Shown one piece after another: positions 33,125-42,815 of a stretch of 64,000 nt of DNA. The translations under genes were made by a program, and so were the position numbers. Source of the stretch: Streptomyces sp. SUK 48 (GTDB lineage Bacteria > Actinomycetota > Actinomycetes > Streptomycetales > Streptomycetaceae). Location: NCBI RefSeq assembly GCF_009650765.1, contig NZ_CP045740.1:7540001-7604000 (forward strand), given 5' to 3'. How positions within the stretch are numbered: position 1 is the stretch's first letter; each line of letters begins with the position of its first letter. A model generated the notes under the pieces. The model saw only the letters and a program-made list of their open reading frames with translations, did no database searches and had not been told where the DNA came from.

Positions 33125-34234
33125 GTGCACGCCACCCTCCTCATCGCCCTCTACGCCTTCGCCGGCGCCGCCGCGACCGGTGTCGCCGGGGCCTGCGTCC
33201 TGCGGCTGATCCGGCGCCGCTCGCTCACCGCCTCCCTCGCCGTGGTCGCGGCCGTCGGAGTCGTCGCCATGCTCGCCGGCACGCTCGCGGTCGCCTGGGC
33301 GATGTTCCTGTCCCCGCACGACCTGTCCGTGGTCACCACCGTCGTCGCCATGGCGGCCGTGGTCTCCCTGGCGACCGCCCTGCTGATGGGTCGCTGGGTG
33401 GTCGCCCGCAGCCGTGAACTCGCCGTCGCGGCCCGCTCGTTCGGGGACGGCGGGGCCTTCGCCGCGCCGGACGGGCCCGCGACCGCCGAACTGGAGGACC
33501 TCAGCAGGGAGTTGGCCGCGACCAGCGCCCGGCTCGCCCAGTCCCGGGAGCGGGAGCGGGCGCTGGAGGCATCGCGGCGTGAGCTGGTCGCCTGGATCTC
33601 GCACGACCTGCGTACCCCGCTGGCCGGACTGCGGGCCATGGCGGAGGCCCTGGAGGACGGCGTGGCCGCCGACCCCGACCGCTATCTGAAGCAGATCCGC
33701 GCCGAGGTGGAACGCCTCAACGACATGGTCGGCGACCTCTTCGAACTCTCCCGGATACACGCGGGCACCCTCTCCCTGAGCCTCGCCCGGATCTCCCTGT
33801 ACGACCTGGTCGGCGACGCGCTGGCCGGAGCCGACCCGCTGGCCAGGGAACACGGGGTGCGGCTGGTGGGGGAGCGGGTCGAGCCGGTGCCGGTGGAGGT
33901 CGACGGCAGGGAGATGAGCCGGGTGCTCGGCAATCTGCTCGTCAACGCCATCCGCCGCACGCCCGCCGACGGCACGGTCGCGATCGCCGCCGAGCGCACC
34001 GACACCGGTGTGGTGCTGTCCGTCACCGACGGCTGCGGGGGCATCCCGGAGGAGGATCTACCGCGGGTCTTCGAGACCGGCTGGCGCGGCACCGACGCCC
34101 GGACACCCCCGGCGGGCGCGGGACTCGGCCTCGCCATCGTCCGGGGCATCGTGGAGGCCCACCGGGGCCGGGCCACCGTCCGCAACATCCCCGGCGGCTG
34201 CCGTTTCGAGGTCACGCTGCCCACCGCGCGATGA
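33125..34234 (+). CDS. Sensor histidine kinase, partner of the OmpR regulator
   Basis: 369 residues: three membrane helices (about 4-27, 36-60, 67-88), a HAMP-like linker, HisKA with ELVAWISHDLRTPLAGLRA (His160), and an ATPase domain (LGNLLVNAIRRTP, DGCGGIPEEDL, GAGLGLAIVRGIVEAHRG). GTG 33125 lies 2 nt after the regulator stop. The small sensor region suggests an intramembrane-sensing kinase. Stimulus unknown. Confidence 0.92.
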   Translation: MHATLLIALYAFAGAAATGVAGACVLRLIRRRSLTASLAVVAAVGVVAMLAGTLAVAWAMFLSPHDLSVVTTVVAMAAVVSLATALLMGRWVVARSRELAVAARSFGDGGAFAAPDGPATAELEDLSRELAATSARLAQSRERERALEASRRELVAWISHDLRTPLAGLRAMAEALEDGVAADPDRYLKQIRAEVERLNDMVGDLFELSRIHAGTLSLSLARISLYDLVGDALAGADPLAREHGVRLVGERVEPVPVEVDGREMSRVLGNLLVNAIRRTPADGTVAIAAERTDTGVVLSVTDGCGGIPEEDLPRVFETGWRGTDARTPPAGAGLGLAIVRGIVEAHRGRATVRNIPGGCRFEVTLPTAR

Positions 34235-34245
34235 GGTGAGGGAGT

Positions 34246-35247
34246 TCAGTCCGCGCTGAGCCCGGCCCGCGCGAACTCCCGCATGCCGTCCGCGAAATCG
34301 ACCTGCGGCTTCCATCCCAGCGCGGCCCGCAGCCGGGCGGAGTCCGCGGTGATGTGCCGTACGTCCCCCAGCCGGTACTCCCCGGTGACCACCGGCTCCG
34401 GGCCGCCGCACGCCTCGGCGAGCGCCCGCGCCAGTTCGCCGACGGTACGGGGCTCGCCGCTGCCGGTGTTGTACGCGGTGAGCGCGCCCGGCGCGGACTC
34501 CGCTTCCAGCGCGGCCACGTTCGCCGCGGCCACGTCCCGCACATGCACGAAGTCCCGCCGCTGGCCGCCGTCCTCGAAGACCCGGGGCGCCTGTCCGCGG
34601 GCGAGCGCGGAGCGGAAGAAGGAGGCGACCCCGGCGTAGGGGGTGTCACGGGGCATCCGCGGACCGTACACGTTGTGGTAGCGCAGGGACACCGCCGTAC
34701 CGCCCGCGGCCCGGGCCCAGGCGGCGGCCAGGTGCTCCTGGGCGAGCTTGGTCGCCGCGTACACGTTACGGGGGTCGGCCGGGGCGTCCTCCCCGACCAG
34801 GCCGGGGGACAGCTCCGCCCCGCACGCCGGGCACCGGGGCTCGAACCGGCCCGCGTCGAGGTCGGCGACGGCGCGCGGGCCCGGCCGGACGACGCCGTGG
34901 CGCGGGCAGGTGTACCGGCCCTCGCCGTAGACGACCATGGACCCGGCGACCACCAGACGTCCCACGCCCGCCTCTGCCATCGCCGCGAGCAGCACGGCCG
35001 TACCCAGGTCGTTGCGCGAGACGTACTCCGCGGCGTCGGCGACGCCGTCGCCGAGTCCGACCCTCGCCGCCTGATGGCATACGGCGTCCACCCCGGCCAG
35101 CGCCCGCGTCACCGCCGCCGCGTCCCGCACGTCCGCGCCCGGCTCCGTACGGACGTCGTACACCAGCGGCTCGTGGCCGCGCGCCCGCAGCGCCTCGACG
35201 ACATGGGAACCGATGAAACCGGCACCGCCGGTGACCAATACGCGCAT
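34246..35247 (-). CDS. NAD-dependent epimerase with zinc-ribbon insert, dTDP-L-rhamnose 4-epimerase-like
   Basis: 333-residue extended SDR: MRVLVTGGAGFIGSHVVEAL; catalytic YAATKLAQEH; GSMVVYGEGRYTCPRHGVV. The insert of about 40 residues with CPRH and CPAC metal-type pairs, followed by a normal SDR core, is typical of dTDP-L-rhamnose 4-epimerases (WbiB-like). The enzyme would invert C4 of a dTDP-6-deoxyhexose for a cell-surface glycan. Convergent with the kinase (11-bp gap). Substrate inferred from the insert only. Confidence 0.85.
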   Translation of the reverse strand: MRVLVTGGAGFIGSHVVEALRARGHEPLVYDVRTEPGADVRDAAAVTRALAGVDAVCHQAARVGLGDGVADAAEYVSRNDLGTAVLLAAMAEAGVGRLVVAGSMVVYGEGRYTCPRHGVVRPGPRAVADLDAGRFEPRCPACGAELSPGLVGEDAPADPRNVYAATKLAQEHLAAAWARAAGGTAVSLRYHNVYGPRMPRDTPYAGVASFFRSALARGQAPRVFEDGGQRRDFVHVRDVAAANVAALEAESAPGALTAYNTGSGEPRTVGELARALAEACGGPEPVVTGEYRLGDVRHITADSARLRAALGWKPQVDFADGMREFARAGLSAD

Positions 35248-35419
35248 ACGGCCACGCTAGACGCGCCCCGCGCCGCGCAGCCGGAACGCGCGGGTCACGT
35301 CACGGCTCCGTAAGACATGGGCGGGGGCTCAGCCGGTGCGGGGGCGAAGACGCCCGTGGCGTCCCGGAGCGGGCGACGGGCCCCGGTCCGGTGGACGTCC
35401 ACCGGACCGGAGGCGCCGG

Positions 35420-37071
35420 TCAGCCGGTCGTCAGCAGGCGTCGTACGACATAGCCGGCGGAGTCCACGCCGGAGGCGCCGCCCTCGACCAGGGCCGCGAC
35501 CGCGATGTGCGCGTTGTAGGCGGTCAGCCAGCCGTTGGTGTGGTCGCCCTCCTCGGCGGTGCCCGTCTTGGCGCCGACACCGGCGAGTCCGGCCAGGCGC
35601 GGCGCGGCGGTGCCACCGGTGGCGGTCGCGCGCATCATCGACCGGAGGTAGCCCGCGGTACGGGGCGTGATGGGCCGCGGCGCGTTCATCTGCTGCTGCC
35701 CCGGCACGATGACGGGCTGCCGGAAGCCGCCGGCCCGCACCGTCGCCGCCACCGACGCCATGAACAGCGGGGTGGCGGAGACCCGGCCCTGCCCGATGAA
35801 CTGGGCGGCCTGGTCGCCGCCTTGGGCGTCCACCGGGATGCTCGGGTCGGTGGTGGCGACCCCGCCCCCGATGGACCAGCTGCCCATGCCGAAGACGCTC
35901 ACCGCCTCGTCGTGCAGGGCGGAGGCGTCACCGTCGTGCACGAGGTAGTGGAAACCGTCCTTGATGAAGGAGGTGTTGCACGACACGGCGAACGCCCGCG
36001 CCAGATCGGATCCCGGATTCGCCTTCACCCCGGGGTCGTTGTGGAACGACTGGCTGTTGGCGGTCAGGGAGTCGGTGCACGGCGCCGGACTGGCCGGGGT
36101 CAGGCCCGCCTTGTCGAACAGGGCCGCCGACGTGATGATCTTCATCGTGGAGCCGGGGGACTTGATGCCGTTGATGGCGATGTCCCCGTCCGTGCCCGTG
36201 TGCGCGACCGCCAGGATGTGCCCGTTGCTCCAGTCGACGGCCACCGAACCCGCGGGCCTGCCCCCGAGATGCGCGTCCTTCACCGCCTGCTCGGCCGCCG
36301 TCTGGAGCCGCGTGTCGATGGTGGTCCTGATGACCGGCGCAGTGCCCTTCTTGAACGTCTTCAGCGTCTTCACGCCCGCCCCGTCGGAGTCCACGACGGC
36401 CACTCCGGTGCCGGGCCGGCCGCCGGTGGCCTCGCCGTTCTGCCGGATCGTGGCCGCGATGTCCCGCAGCGAGCCGAACCCCGACAGATCCGTCTTCCCG
36501 TCGGCGGCCACCACCTTGGCGTCGCTCGAACCCGCGGGCAGGGTGCCCGCGGTCAGCGACTGGTCGTCCCCGAGCCCCGGGTACAGCACCGAGTTGTTCC
36601 AGTGCACGGCCGTCGCGCCGTTGTCGCTCTTGCGCACGGCCACCGCGCTCGGGTAGCTCCAACTGCCGCCCGCCACCTGCGCGGTGACGGTGAAGGTGAC
36701 CTTCGTCGCCCCGGCGGTCACGGTCGAAGGACCCGCCGAGAGAACGTTGTCGAACGTCACCTTCGCCAGATGCAGCCCGTCCTTGTACCGCCGCAGCGCC
36801 AGGGCGGCCGCGTCCGGCTCGTCGGTCCCGGCGGCCGCACCGCCGAGGTTCTGCCCGGCCCAGTGGTCCAGGAATGCCCGGGCCGACTTCACCGCCTCGG
36901 TTCCGGAGGGCGGCGTGGTCGAGGCCGCCGACGGATCAAAACCCGTGTCCTGCGCCCGGTCCCCGGCCCTGCCGCCGGTCAGCCCGTGCAGGAGGTTGTA
37001 GGTGCCTATTCCCCCAGAACGAGCAGGGCGGTGGACGTACCGGCGATGCCGATCTTCACAGCTCTGTTCAT
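35420..37071 (-). CDS. Penicillin-binding protein (MecA-N/transpeptidase type), apparent 1-nt frameshift near N-terminus
   Basis: D,D-transpeptidase: NTF2-like MecA_N domain (about 60-170), then transpeptidase with GSTMK active-site Ser (near residue 320), SCN, and KTGTAEEG. The main frame is open to ATG 37096, but its first 28 codons are AT-rich at third positions and give no membrane anchor. In the next frame ATG 37071 gives MNRAVKIGIAGTSTALLVLG, a proper signal-anchor start with high GC3. It would join the main frame (GIGTYNLLHGL) if the C5 run at 37011-37015 were C6. The total would then be 550 residues. Either a sequencing slip, phase variation or a broken gene. Confidence 0.82.
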
Positions 37072-37219
37072 GCGCCGGATCGTATGTACGTTCCATGAAG
37101 TGACGAGACGGCTACGGCGGGATCGTTACCGGAATGTCAAGACGGACCGCTCAAAAATCCGGCGTGGGCGCACGTGCCGGCCCCGGCGGTGCCACCGTCC
37201 CCGGCCATCGGACGATTAA

Positions 37220-37235
37220 ACCAGTCGATACTGGT
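37220..37235. promoter_or_regulatory. Inverted repeat before PP2C gene
   Basis: ACCAGT-CGAT-ACTGGT is a perfect 6-4-6 repeat ending 15 bp before ATG 37251. It could block the promoter or ribosome access. Regulator unknown. Confidence 0.45.
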
Positions 37236-37250
37236 GTAAAAGTGAGACTG

Positions 37251-39764
37251 ATGGAACCAGCGCGCGAGAGCGACACCGCAGCCACGTCCGTGGGGTCGGC
37301 GGACCTCTTCGACGCGTCCACGGACGCGGCCGCGGTGATCGCGCAGGACGGTGCGGTGATGGGCTGGACCCGCGGCGCGCAGGCACTGCTCGGCTACTCC
37401 GCGCCGGAGATGGTCGGCACCTCCGCCGGGCGCCTGCTCGCCGGGCCCGGGGACCCCGCCCGGATCGGCGGCATCGCGGCCCGCTGCCGCGCCGGAAACG
37501 GCTGGAGCGGCATGATCCGGGTGCGGCACCGCGACGGCCGCCCGATCGACGTCCTGCTGCGGGTCTCGGCCGCCTTCCGCATGGCCGGCCGGGACTGCTT
37601 CCTGCTGTCGGCGCGCGAGGAGCGCGAGCGGTGGACGATCGCCCAGTCCGTCCTCGACGGCTTCCTCACCCGCTCACCGGTCGGCATGGCCGTCCTCGAC
37701 CGCGACCTGCGCTACGTCTGGCTGAACGGCACCCTGGAACACCTCGGCGGGGTGCCCCGGGAGGAGCGGCTCGGCCGGCGCCTGAGCGAACTGCTGCCGG
37801 GGTTGCAGGGCGAGGCCCTGGAGAAGCTGATGCGCAAGGTGCTCGCCACCGGCGTGCCCGTCACCGACTACGAGTACGACGGCTGGAGCTGGGCCGACCC
37901 GCACCGCAGGCACGCCTACTCGGCGTCGTTCTTCCCCCTGGTGGACGCCGGCGACACCGTCACCGGCATCTGCTACATGGTCCTGGACGTCACCGAACGC
38001 TGGGCCGCCCGCCGGATCCTGTCCATGGTCAACGAGGCCGGCACCAGCATCGGCACCACCCTCGACGTGCTGCGCACGGCCGAGGAACTGGCCGACTTCG
38101 CCGTCCCGCGCTTCGCCGACTTCGTGGTCGTGGACCTGCTCGAACCCGTGGTCGGCAGCGAGAGCCACGAGGCGCTGCTCGGCGACGCCGGCCCGCCGCC
38201 CGCCCGGCCCGCGCTGCGCCGCGCCGCCCTGCGCTCGGTGCGCGAGGGCTGCCCCGAGGCCGTCTACCGGGTCGGCGAGCGGGTCGGGTTCCTCGGCCCG
38301 CCGCACGACGCCAGGACGCTCATCACGGGCGATCCGCTGTTCATCCCGGTCCTCGACGCGGATCAGGGCCCCTGGGTCGCCGCCGAGCCGCGGCGCGCCG
38401 ACCGCATCCGCGAGTTCGGCATCCACTCGCTGATCTCCGTCCCCATGCGGGCCCGCGACACCACCCTCGGCCTCGCCACCTTCGCCCGTACGACCAACCC
38501 GGAGCCCTTCGGCTCCGACGACGTGCTGCTGGCCCGGGAACTGGTGGCACGGGCCGCGGTCTGCCTGGACAACGCCCGCCGCTACACCAGGGAGCACACG
38601 GCCGCCCTCACCCTCCAGCGCAGCCTGCTGCCCCCGGCCCTGACCGGCGGCACCGCGCTGGACGTGGCCTCCTCCTACCTCCCGGCCGACTCGGCGGGCG
38701 GCGTCGGCGGGGACTGGTTCGACGTGATCCCGCTGTCCGGGGCGCGGGTCGGGCTCGTCGTCGGCGATGTGGTCGGCCACGGGATCAGCGCCGCCGCGAG
38801 CATGGGACGGCTGCGCACCGCCGTACAGACCCTCGCCGACATGGAGCTGCCCCCGGACGAGCTCCTCGCCCATCTGGACGACCTCGTGCTGCGCCTCGGC
38901 GGCGAGGAGACCGTCTCCGGCGCCGACGCCCGGGGCACCGCCGCCCTCACCGGAGCGACCTGCCTCTACGCCGTGTACGACCCCGTCTCCCGGCGGTGCA
39001 CCATGGCCCGCGCCGGCCATCCGCCGCCCGTCGTCGTCCCCCCGGACGGGCCCGCCTACTTCCCGGAGATCGCCGCGGGACCCCCGCTGGGCCTGGGCGG
39101 CATGGCCTTCGAGGCCACCGAGATCGAGCTGGCCGAGCACAGCCTGTTCGGCCTGTTCACCAACGGCCTCATCCAGGCATGCGACGACGTCGAGCGCGGC
39201 ATGACCCGGCTCGCCGAGGCACTCGCCCGCCCCGAGCCGGACCTGGAGCGGCTGTGCGCCGCCGCCGTGCACGACCTCGTCCCCGGGCCGCAGCCCGACG
39301 ACATCGCGCTGCTGCTGACCCGCACCCACGTCCTCGGCGCCGACCACGCCGTCTCCTGGGACGTCCCCGACGACCCGGCCGCCGTCGGCGAGATCCGCAC
39401 CCTGGCCGCCCGCCAGGTCACCGAATGGGGCCTCGGGGAACTGGCCATGACGACGGAACTCCTGGTGAGCGAGCTGGTCACCAACGCGATCCGCTACGCC
39501 GCCCCGCCCATCCGGGTACGGCTCCTGCGCGACTCCCGGCTGACCTGCGAGGTCGCCGACGCCAGCAGCACCGCACCCCGCCTCAGGCACGCCCGCAGCA
39601 CCGACGAGGGCGGCCGGGGACTGTTCCTCGTCGCCCAGATGTCACTGCGCTGGGGCGCCCGCTACACCGGCGAGGGGAAGATCATCTGGGCCGAGCAGAA
39701 GATCCCCGCCGAGCAGCAGCTCTCGGCGGACTACCGGATCCCCGACGACCGGGGAACCCCGTAG
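37251..39764 (+). CDS. PAS-GAF-PP2C (SpoIIE)-HATPase multi-domain regulator
   Basis: 837 residues: two PAS domains (about 18-120 and 135-260), GAF (about 270-440; GIHSLISVPMRARDTTLG), a SpoIIE-type Ser phosphatase (about 460-660; GGDWFDVIPLSG, VVGDVVGHGISAAA, PQPDDIALLL) and a C-terminal anti-sigma-kinase-like ATPase (about 690-820; LLVSELVTNAIRYA, DEGGRGLFLVAQ). Such proteins both dephosphorylate and phosphorylate STAS antagonists. ATG 37251 has a poor ribosome site; GTG 37242 in frame is possible. It could act with the STAS protein at 6.6 kb. Confidence 0.9.
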   Translation: MEPARESDTAATSVGSADLFDASTDAAAVIAQDGAVMGWTRGAQALLGYSAPEMVGTSAGRLLAGPGDPARIGGIAARCRAGNGWSGMIRVRHRDGRPIDVLLRVSAAFRMAGRDCFLLSAREERERWTIAQSVLDGFLTRSPVGMAVLDRDLRYVWLNGTLEHLGGVPREERLGRRLSELLPGLQGEALEKLMRKVLATGVPVTDYEYDGWSWADPHRRHAYSASFFPLVDAGDTVTGICYMVLDVTERWAARRILSMVNEAGTSIGTTLDVLRTAEELADFAVPRFADFVVVDLLEPVVGSESHEALLGDAGPPPARPALRRAALRSVREGCPEAVYRVGERVGFLGPPHDARTLITGDPLFIPVLDADQGPWVAAEPRRADRIREFGIHSLISVPMRARDTTLGLATFARTTNPEPFGSDDVLLARELVARAAVCLDNARRYTREHTAALTLQRSLLPPALTGGTALDVASSYLPADSAGGVGGDWFDVIPLSGARVGLVVGDVVGHGISAAASMGRLRTAVQTLADMELPPDELLAHLDDLVLRLGGEETVSGADARGTAALTGATCLYAVYDPVSRRCTMARAGHPPPVVVPPDGPAYFPEIAAGPPLGLGGMAFEATEIELAEHSLFGLFTNGLIQACDDVERGMTRLAEALARPEPDLERLCAAAVHDLVPGPQPDDIALLLTRTHVLGADHAVSWDVPDDPAAVGEIRTLAARQVTEWGLGELAMTTELLVSELVTNAIRYAAPPIRVRLLRDSRLTCEVADASSTAPRLRHARSTDEGGRGLFLVAQMSLRWGARYTGEGKIIWAEQKIPAEQQLSADYRIPDDRGTP

Positions 39765-39789
39765 GGGACGGATGGCCCGGCCAGGACAC

Positions 39790-40956
39790 TCACGGCCTGT
39801 CCACGGCGCGGATTCCGTCGTCGGCGAGCAGGCACGCCGCGAGCGCCGCCGTGTCGTCCTGGAGGTTGTCGCCGCTGTACTCCAGGAGATCGTGGTGCAG
39901 CCGTTCCAGCAGTTCGTGCGGGGGCAGCGGGCCGAAGGAGCGCAGGCGCCGCACCAGCGGGTAGAAGGTGCCGGACGCGTCCCGGGTCTCGGTCACGCCG
40001 TCCGTGTACAGCAGCAGCTGCTCGCCCGGTTCGAAGGGGTAGCTGTCGACGTGGTGCGGGTCCGGCAGCAGCACGCCGAGGTTGAGCGGGGGACCCGAAC
40101 ACCCGCTGTCCAGCTCCAGGACCTCCTCGGCACGGATCAGCAGCGGCGGCGGATGACCGCAGTTGACGACCCGGATGATCCGCCCGTCGGCCGGGATCTC
40201 GGCGAAGACCGCGGTCACGAACCGCTCGCCGATCTCGCTGCCGCCGAGGTGCTCGGCCCGGCGCGTCATGCTGCGCTCCATGCGCAGGGCCAGGGCGGCG
40301 AGATCGGGCTCGTCGTGCGCGGCCTCACGGAACGCGCCGAGCAGCGCCGCGGCCGTCTCCACCGCGAGCAGTCCCTTGCCGCGCACATCGCCGATGAGCA
40401 GCCGTACCCCGAACGCGGTGGGCACCGCTTCGTAGAGGTCGCCGCCGATGCGCGCCTCCGCGGCGGCGGACAGGTAGAGGCTCTCCAGGAGCAGATTGCC
40501 GATCCGCTGCGGAAGCGGTCGCAGCAGCACGCGCTGCGCGATCTCGGCCACGAACCGCACGTCGGCCAGGGTGCGTTCACGGCGGATGCGGTGCGCGGCG
40601 AGGATCGTGCCGAGCGCGCCGACCAGGGCCGTGCAGACGTAGTCGGCGACGTAGTGGCGGTCCCACAGATAGCCGACCGGGCGGCCCGCGCAGCACGGCG
40701 TGCCCGCCAGGACCGCCTCTATGACGACCGCGAAGACCGTGGCGCCCGCGACCGCGCGCGGCCCGTGTGCGAACGCGGCCACCAGTGGCAGGGCGACCAG
40801 CAGAAAGCTCACGGGCCAGTCGACGGGGGTGATCGGTTCGAGGATCAGTACGGCCGCGACGTAGAACACCGGGAGCCAGCGCATCCACCTCGGAGGCGCC
40901 GGCGCTCCGATGCGCGTGGCGGCACCGACCTCCGGCTGGCGACGTGGACTGCGCAC
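39790..40956 (-). CDS. Membrane-anchored PP2C (SpoIIE)-type phosphatase
   Basis: 388 residues: four or so N-terminal helices (about 25-125; LPVFYVAAVLILEP, FLLVALPLVAAFA) then a SpoIIE phosphatase domain (about 150-380; EARIGGDLYEAVPT, LLIGDVRGKGLLAVE, VNCGHPPPLLI, LLLYTDGVTE). The motifs carry the metal-binding Asp residues. GTG 40956 follows AGGAGT. Convergent with the PAS-GAF-PP2C gene (25-bp gap), an unusual pairing of two phosphatases of one pathway type. Confidence 0.9.
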   Translation of the reverse strand: MRSPRRQPEVGAATRIGAPAPPRWMRWLPVFYVAAVLILEPITPVDWPVSFLLVALPLVAAFAHGPRAVAGATVFAVVIEAVLAGTPCCAGRPVGYLWDRHYVADYVCTALVGALGTILAAHRIRRERTLADVRFVAEIAQRVLLRPLPQRIGNLLLESLYLSAAAEARIGGDLYEAVPTAFGVRLLIGDVRGKGLLAVETAAALLGAFREAAHDEPDLAALALRMERSMTRRAEHLGGSEIGERFVTAVFAEIPADGRIIRVVNCGHPPPLLIRAEEVLELDSGCSGPPLNLGVLLPDPHHVDSYPFEPGEQLLLYTDGVTETRDASGTFYPLVRRLRSFGPLPPHELLERLHHDLLEYSGDNLQDDTAALAACLLADDGIRAVDRP

Positions 40957-41107
40957 ACGGGACTCCTGTCACACGGGCTGGACGAAAATCCAGCCTGGTG
41001 TGCGGGTCCACGCCGCACCGGTGATTGCTCCACTCAGCGGCATGTTCCGGTACCCGGGGGCCAACGGGCCCTACCGGGGGGCCGGGACGCCCGGCCGGGG
41101 GAACGGA

Positions 41108-41263
41108 TCACCAGTAGTGCCGGCGGCCTCCGACCGCGTGTCCCATCGAACCGAGGATCCACAGCACCGCGCCGACCACCAGAAGGATGATTCCGATGGT
41201 CCACAGAATGGATATCCCGGTGAGGAATCCGACGATGAGCAAGATGATGCCGAGGGCGATCAT
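41108..41263 (-). CDS. Small hydrophobic protein (DUF6131-like)
   Basis: 51 residues, almost all membrane: MIALGIILLIVGFLTGISIL, then a second helix IGIILLVVGAVLWIL and a short Gly-His-Arg tail ending in RRHYW. AGGAGG lies 7 nt before ATG 41263, strong evidence for translation. Matches small two-helix actinobacterial proteins of unknown role. Confidence 0.85.
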   Translation of the reverse strand: MIALGIILLIVGFLTGISILWTIGIILLVVGAVLWILGSMGHAVGGRRHYW

Positions 41264-41387
41264 GGCCCGCCTCCTGTCGACGAACGTTCCTGGTGGACGG
41301 GTGCCCCGAAGTACGCCGAGTCATCATCCGGGATGCGAAATTCTGACCGGATATCTTTCGGGACGCCGTTTTCCCGGGAATCGCGGC

Positions 41388-41957
41388 TCAGTTCCCGGGC
41401 GCGCCCCGGCGCAGGCCGTCCATCACCAGGTCCAGCAGCCGGGTGGCGCGCGGGCGCCAGTCCTCGCGGGGGTCGAGCTGCCACAGGCCGGCGATGGCGA
41501 GCATGAAGTCGTCCGCGGTGACGCCGGGCCGGATGGTGCCGGCCTCCTCGTTGGCCCGCAGCAGGAGCGCGGCCGCGTCGGTCACCGGGGTGTGGGCGGG
41601 CTTGGCCGGACCGCCCGGCGCGCCGGTGACCTGCCGGATCGCGCCGGCCAGGCCGGCCTTGGTCATGGCGAACTCGGAGAGCCGGTCCATCCAGGCGCGC
41701 AGGGCCTGCGCGGGCGGCCGGGTGTCCAGCAACTGCGCCGCGCTGTCCGCGACATGCCCCATCTCATGGCGGTAGATCTCCAGGACCAGCGCGTCGCGGC
41801 CCGGGAAGTTGCGGTAGAAGGTCCCCTGGCCGACGCCCGCCTTGCGGGCGATGACGCTCAGCGGGACGTCCGGGCAGCGCGACAGCTCGGCCAGGGCCAC
41901 CTCCAGGATGCGCTCCCGGTTGCGCTGCGCGTCCGAGCGCCGTGGTGAGTCCTTCAT
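41388..41957 (-). CDS. TetR-family repressor of the aldehyde oxidoreductase operon
   Basis: 189 residues from ATG 41957 (an ATG three codons earlier is also in frame): HTH RERILEVALAELSRCPD to SVIARKAGVGQGTFYRNFPG, then a TetR_C_33-like core (LRANEEAGTIRPGVTADDFM). Divergent from the pao-like operon, with two perfect palindromes between. It likely represses that operon and itself, and is released by an aldehyde or aromatic ligand (inferred). Confidence 0.9.
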   Translation of the reverse strand: MKDSPRRSDAQRNRERILEVALAELSRCPDVPLSVIARKAGVGQGTFYRNFPGRDALVLEIYRHEMGHVADSAAQLLDTRPPAQALRAWMDRLSEFAMTKAGLAGAIRQVTGAPGGPAKPAHTPVTDAAALLLRANEEAGTIRPGVTADDFMLAIAGLWQLDPREDWRPRATRLLDLVMDGLRRGAPGN

Positions 41958-42009
41958 GTGTGGCACTCGTCCTCCCCGAGGGTCGTGGCCGAACCTCGCC
42001 CTTGCTAAG

Positions 42010-42054
42010 CGGACAGGTGTCCGTTACGTTTCCGGAGTAACGGACAGTTGTCCG
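42010..42054. promoter_or_regulatory. Paired TetR operators
   Basis: CGGACAGGTGTCCG (42010-42023) and CGGACAGTTGTCCG (42041-42054) are perfect 6-2-6 palindromes with centres 31 bp apart, about three helical turns. They lie between the divergent TetR gene and the oxidoreductase operon. Confidence 0.8.
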
Positions 42055-42245
42055 GTTGACTCCACGATAGCCGCGGAGCCGTCGCCGCGGCACCCATCGG
42101 GCCGCCGCCCCCCACCACGGCGGTCCGCGTCGGCCCCTTCACCGCGATCCGGACCGGCTCCGCCGGTCACCCCTCCGCACACCAACGGCTCGGCATACAA
42201 CGGTTCTGCACCCCCTGTGTTTCTGGAAATGCGAAAGAAGCTGCC

Positions 42246-42815
42246 ATGGCCTCCTCGACGTCCAGTGTCATCACCCTGCACATCAACGGCGAGAAGTTCA
42301 CACTGCCCGTCGACCACCGCACCACCCTGCTCGACGCGCTGCGTGAACGCCTCGCCCTGACCGGCACCAAGAAAGGCTGTGATCAAGGGCAATGCGGGGC
42401 CTGCACCGTCCTGGTGGACGGGCGCAGGACGGTCTCCTGTCTGCAACTGGCCGTGGCGGCCGAGGGGCGGGAGATCACCACGATCGAAGGCGTCGCGGAG
42501 GGGGACCGGCTGCATCCCGTGCAGCAGGCGTTCCTCGAACTCGACGGCTACCAGTGCGGTTACTGCACCCCGGGGCAGATCTGTTCGGCGATCGGGGTGC
42601 TCCGGGAACACGCGGCGGGCCTGCCGAGCGCCGTCACCGACGACATCCGGCCCGAGGCGGGACCGCCCCCGCTGACCGCCGAGGAGATCCGGGAGCGCAT
42701 GAGCGGCAACCTGTGCCGGTGCGGCGCCTACGTCGCCATCGTCGAGGCCGTGGCCAGGGCGGCGGACGGCGCGCGCACCGGTACCGCGACCGAGTCCGAG
42801 GAGGCCATGGCATGA
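42246..42815 (+). CDS. Aldehyde oxidoreductase [2Fe-2S] subunit, PaoA/YagT-like
   Basis: 189 residues. Plant-type 2Fe-2[17 protein letters not shown] plus a later Cys; helical 2Fe-2S: GYCTPGQI and NLCRCGAY. These two clusters pass electrons from Mo to FAD. Unlike E. coli PaoA, no Tat signal is seen before [13 protein letters not shown], so the enzyme is probably cytoplasmic. ATG 42246 follows GAAAGAAG. Its stop overlaps the FAD-subunit ATG (ATGA). Confidence 0.93.
   Translation: MASSTSSVITLHINGEKFTLPVDHRTTLLDALRERLALTGTKKGCDQGQCGACTVLVDGRRTVSCLQLAVAAEGREITTIEGVAEGDRLHPVQQAFLELDGYQCGYCTPGQICSAIGVLREHAAGLPSAVTDDIRPEAGPPPLTAEEIRERMSGNLCRCGAYVAIVEAVARAADGARTGTATESEEAMA

Noticed and set aside
37073..37096. 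ATG 37096 as the true start of the penicillin-binding protein
   Set aside because: No ribosome site, low GC at third positions and no membrane anchor in the first 28 codons; the shifted frame from 37071 fits better.
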